Origin: Mytilus edulis
Taxonomy: Eukaryota > Mollusca > Bivalvia > Mytilida > Mytilidae
DNA length: 64,000 nucleotides
Reading direction: 5' to 3'
Assembly: GCF_963676685.1 (NCBI RefSeq)
Contig: NC_092348.1
Coordinates: 23,535,386 to 23,599,385, forward strand
The notes under the pieces were generated by a model. That model had not been told where the DNA came from. It saw nothing but the letters and a program-made list of their open reading frames with translations, and searched no databases. Shown piece by piece: positions 61,503 through 64,000 of this stretch. Each line of letters starts with the position of its first letter. Position 1 is the stretch's first letter. The translations under genes and the position numbers were made by a program.

Positions 61503-61537
61503 CAAGGATTTGTATAGTCTTACTATACAAATCCTTG
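61503..61537. repeat. 35-bp perfect palindrome, copy 2
   Basis: CAAGGATTTGTATAGT-CTT-ACTATACAAATCCTTG; sister of 14695-14729. Confidence 0.85.
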
Positions 61538-62559
61538 ATACAACAAGTTTGTAACTGCCGGCCGTTAATTGCCATTGTTTATTCTGTTCCATTTTTGTGG
61601 TGTGAAAATGTAGAGACAATTCTCATTTTGTTTGTGATTGTCTCAATTATCACACATTTAAATTGGTTCTCGATTTATGGGATACAAGTCTCTGATGTGA
61701 TTGGATATTGCTGTAGTATATAGTATTCCGCTTCAAATTTGCCGGCCAAGTGTAGTGTTAAAATCCCAAACTTGTTCTGTTTCTTTGTTTAGAGACATAT
61801 AATACAATACAATCTATGAGGGTATATGGTTACAATGTACCAAATAAAATTACATCATTTTAGACCATTTTATGAAGGGAACATGACATAGAGATAAAAA
61901 TAGATGGCTCTCTGTGATTGGTTGTTATATCTTTTATATATTTTTCTTCTGGAAAGCATTGTGAATGAAGTTTCATGCAAGCACAAATTTTTCCTTAAAT
62001 GTATAGTATGAAGGGCCGGAAATATTTTTTTTATGTTGCTCAAAATTAGGGAAATTTTTCTGCGAAATCGTCAAGTATCGTGAAAAACCCCAAAATTCAC
62101 CAAGAAAAGCCATGGGACCATATATATTTGAGTGCGGTAAAATCGCAAATAGATATCGAGCTTCAATTAGACAACAGCAGTTTTCCATAATTAGTTTATT
62201 AAAAGCGCCTTTTAAGGAGATAATTGCTAAAAATAGCATTGCCGGCAATGGGGCCACCATTTAGTACTTTATATCCATATTGGGATACGGGATATTTGCC
62301 ATTTTAATTTTAGGGATATGGGATATTTGTCCTAAAAGTAAATGGGATATGGGATATTGATGCATTTATAAGGATATTGAATTCTTAACATGAAAAAAAA
62401 AATAAGTGAAATTTAAAAGTTAAGTACAGAAATATTTACATCTCACTTGATAAAATTGCCCCAAAAAGTTTAATATTAAAGGTTATTTTAGTGCTTTGTT
62501 GATTTAATTGAGTTGATGGTCGTTTTATCTAAAAGTCATCCAAACCCAAGCGAAAAATA
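61538..62559. other. Intergenic, nothing recognised
   Basis: AT-rich. A GGGATATGGGATATT-type short repeat occurs at 62280-62360. Confidence 0.45.
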
Positions 62560-62862
62560 TTGATCTATTTTCGATATTTATATGCTCATATGTACTGATA
62601 ATTTTAAAAGTATTTGTTTTGCTTTCCATACTTCGTTCCTTATTGTTAATTTTCCTTTTTTTGATGGTGATGTTCCTTTGGCACTATCTTACGGTGTTTG
62701 TATATCACAACACCTCGGCTACGCCCATGTCTGTTGTAAAGTTTTTGATTTTAATGAACGAAATCTAGGTATTATTGGTAAATTATTAAGTCAGGGATTT
62801 CGTTACCACAAATCACTTAAAGGGAAACTTCGCAAAAAAATCAAAAATTGATATTATGTTCA
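62560..62862 (+). pseudogene. Retroelement C-terminal remnant
   Basis: An 89-codon frame (from 62582) contains FFDGDVP, LSYGVCISQ and FRYHKSLKGKL. The order (DGDVP, SYGVYISQ, ..., GYRYHKLRK) is that of the C-terminal part of reverse-transcriptase proteins abundant in bivalve genomes. No reverse transcriptase core remains nearby. Confidence 0.52.
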
Positions 62863-64000
62863 TTCTGTATAAAAATGTTCAAATTCATCGATATTAAAGT
62901 TTTATTCCGCTAGATAAGCGATCACCATCGATTTTAAATTTAGAGTATCAATTCTCCGAGATCCGCCATCTTGTCTTCTTTCCCGATGAATAAAAACGAT
63001 ATGTCTATAAACCACAAAGAAACAAAACTACAGTAACCGATGTAGTCGTAATTGCGTGTCGATATCTTGTCAATCGTACGGTTGTTTAATACGACTAACT
63101 AACTTGATACGGAAAATATTCTTACTTTTTTTAAATTACCATGGTCTGTTGTTTTTAAACTGTTGATATTGGAATTAGGTGAAAAGTCAAAGTTGAAATC
63201 ATAAATAAGTGTTCCGTGAAAATTGTTTTCGAAAATCTAATTTGTTCATAATTCTTTAAAGTAATAAACTTTTTTCAAATTAAATTTTGATCTTCCCTTA
63301 TCTGATCACCAGCATGGCTAAAGGTATTACTTCCAAAGGTATTGTGAGGGGTGTGAGGTGACACGTCCAGGTATTCAAGCGATTTCCTGTCGGGCTTGCA
63401 AGTTCATGCATCGTTTCACTTCTGCAGGTATTGATCAGTGTACACGGCTGATAACTTATAACTTATAACTTTCCATTTTGAACTATCAGATGTATAATAT
63501 ACAACTCTGTCTTACTTGTCATTACTAAACTCATACGCTTGTTTATAAATAACATTTCTGGTGTAAAGAATATAATTCATAATATATAAATAATACCCAA
63601 AAAATAAGATTTGATGAAATTAAAATCTATTTAAATATTTTTTCCAAGGGTGAATTTGGGAAAATGTAATATATAGTCATTGTCAATAGTGAAGGACAGA
63701 TTGGAACAGACCAGAAATATTGATTTAAAAAAATGTACGCACTTGCCGACGATTCGTTTATACGACTGGATATAAAGTTACGGAACTATAGCGCAATTTA
63801 AAATATATACGTGTATACATTGAACATAAGAAAAAAACATATATTTTGAATAAATAGGGGTAAAAGTGTTGTAAATAGACTAGCCAACGTATGCCAACAG
63901 TATGTAATCATCGAATGTCGATAGACTACAGTTGTATACCAAAAGAAGAAGAGAACCAATTTGATTTAAATACAGGTCGATGTATAACTTTTGCTTTGGT
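62863..64000. other. Window end, nothing recognised
   Basis: AT-rich with no convincing gene, element or array. Confidence 0.5.

Noticed and set aside
1-64000. tRNA, rRNA or viral genes
   Set aside because: None recognised by eye; a covariance-model search would be needed for small RNAs.

Overview
The window looks like nuclear DNA of a bivalve mollusc, most likely a mussel. It is AT-rich, its genes are split by GT-AG introns, and it is crowded with short transposons, tandem arrays and retroelement scraps of kinds common in bivalve genomes. The species is inferred from repeat style and protein similarity; no marker gene fixes it. Nothing bacterial or viral was recognised.

Layout. (1) About 0.1-29.4 kb, + strand: a complete GTP-dependent phosphoenolpyruvate carboxykinase (PEPCK) gene. 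Twelve coding exons join in frame to 638 codons, with a possible extra N-terminal exon at 102-227. Its introns hold a 28-bp minisatellite, a Tc1/mariner-like MITE, three Helitron/Helentron-like elements (two nested one inside the other), a near-identical triplication of about 0.88 kb, and several TIR elements. (2) 31.3-36.7 kb: a minisatellite of about 180 units of 30 bp with higher-order structure. (3) 37.97-42.25 kb, + strand: a six-exon, 350-codon gene resembling sperm or ciliary microtubule inner proteins. (4) 43.3-45.1 kb: a decayed minus-strand LINE followed by an unrecognised 239-codon open frame. (5) 49.05-56.46 kb, - strand: a two-exon, 265-codon gene of the TMEM70/TMEM186/TMEM223 family, probably a mitochondrial inner-membrane assembly factor. 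Its 6.6-kb intron is almost filled by transposons nested inside one another. (6) 58.2-62.9 kb: fragments of LINE reverse transcriptase, a LINE 3' tail, and a foldback element with 9-bp target duplications that fits the Mutator-like class.

The three confident genes are housekeeping or structural and have no evident shared pathway, apart from PEPCK and the TMEM70-like protein both touching energy metabolism. The most distinctive material is the mobile DNA. Two Helitron/Helentron-like families share one architecture (short 5' motif, CGT or CCGTCAGT microsatellite, body, inverted copy of the 5' motif, hairpin, short terminal motif). One case is a clean nested insertion in which the pre-insertion target can be read. 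Exon boundaries were placed by eye from reading frame and splice consensus, without transcripts.
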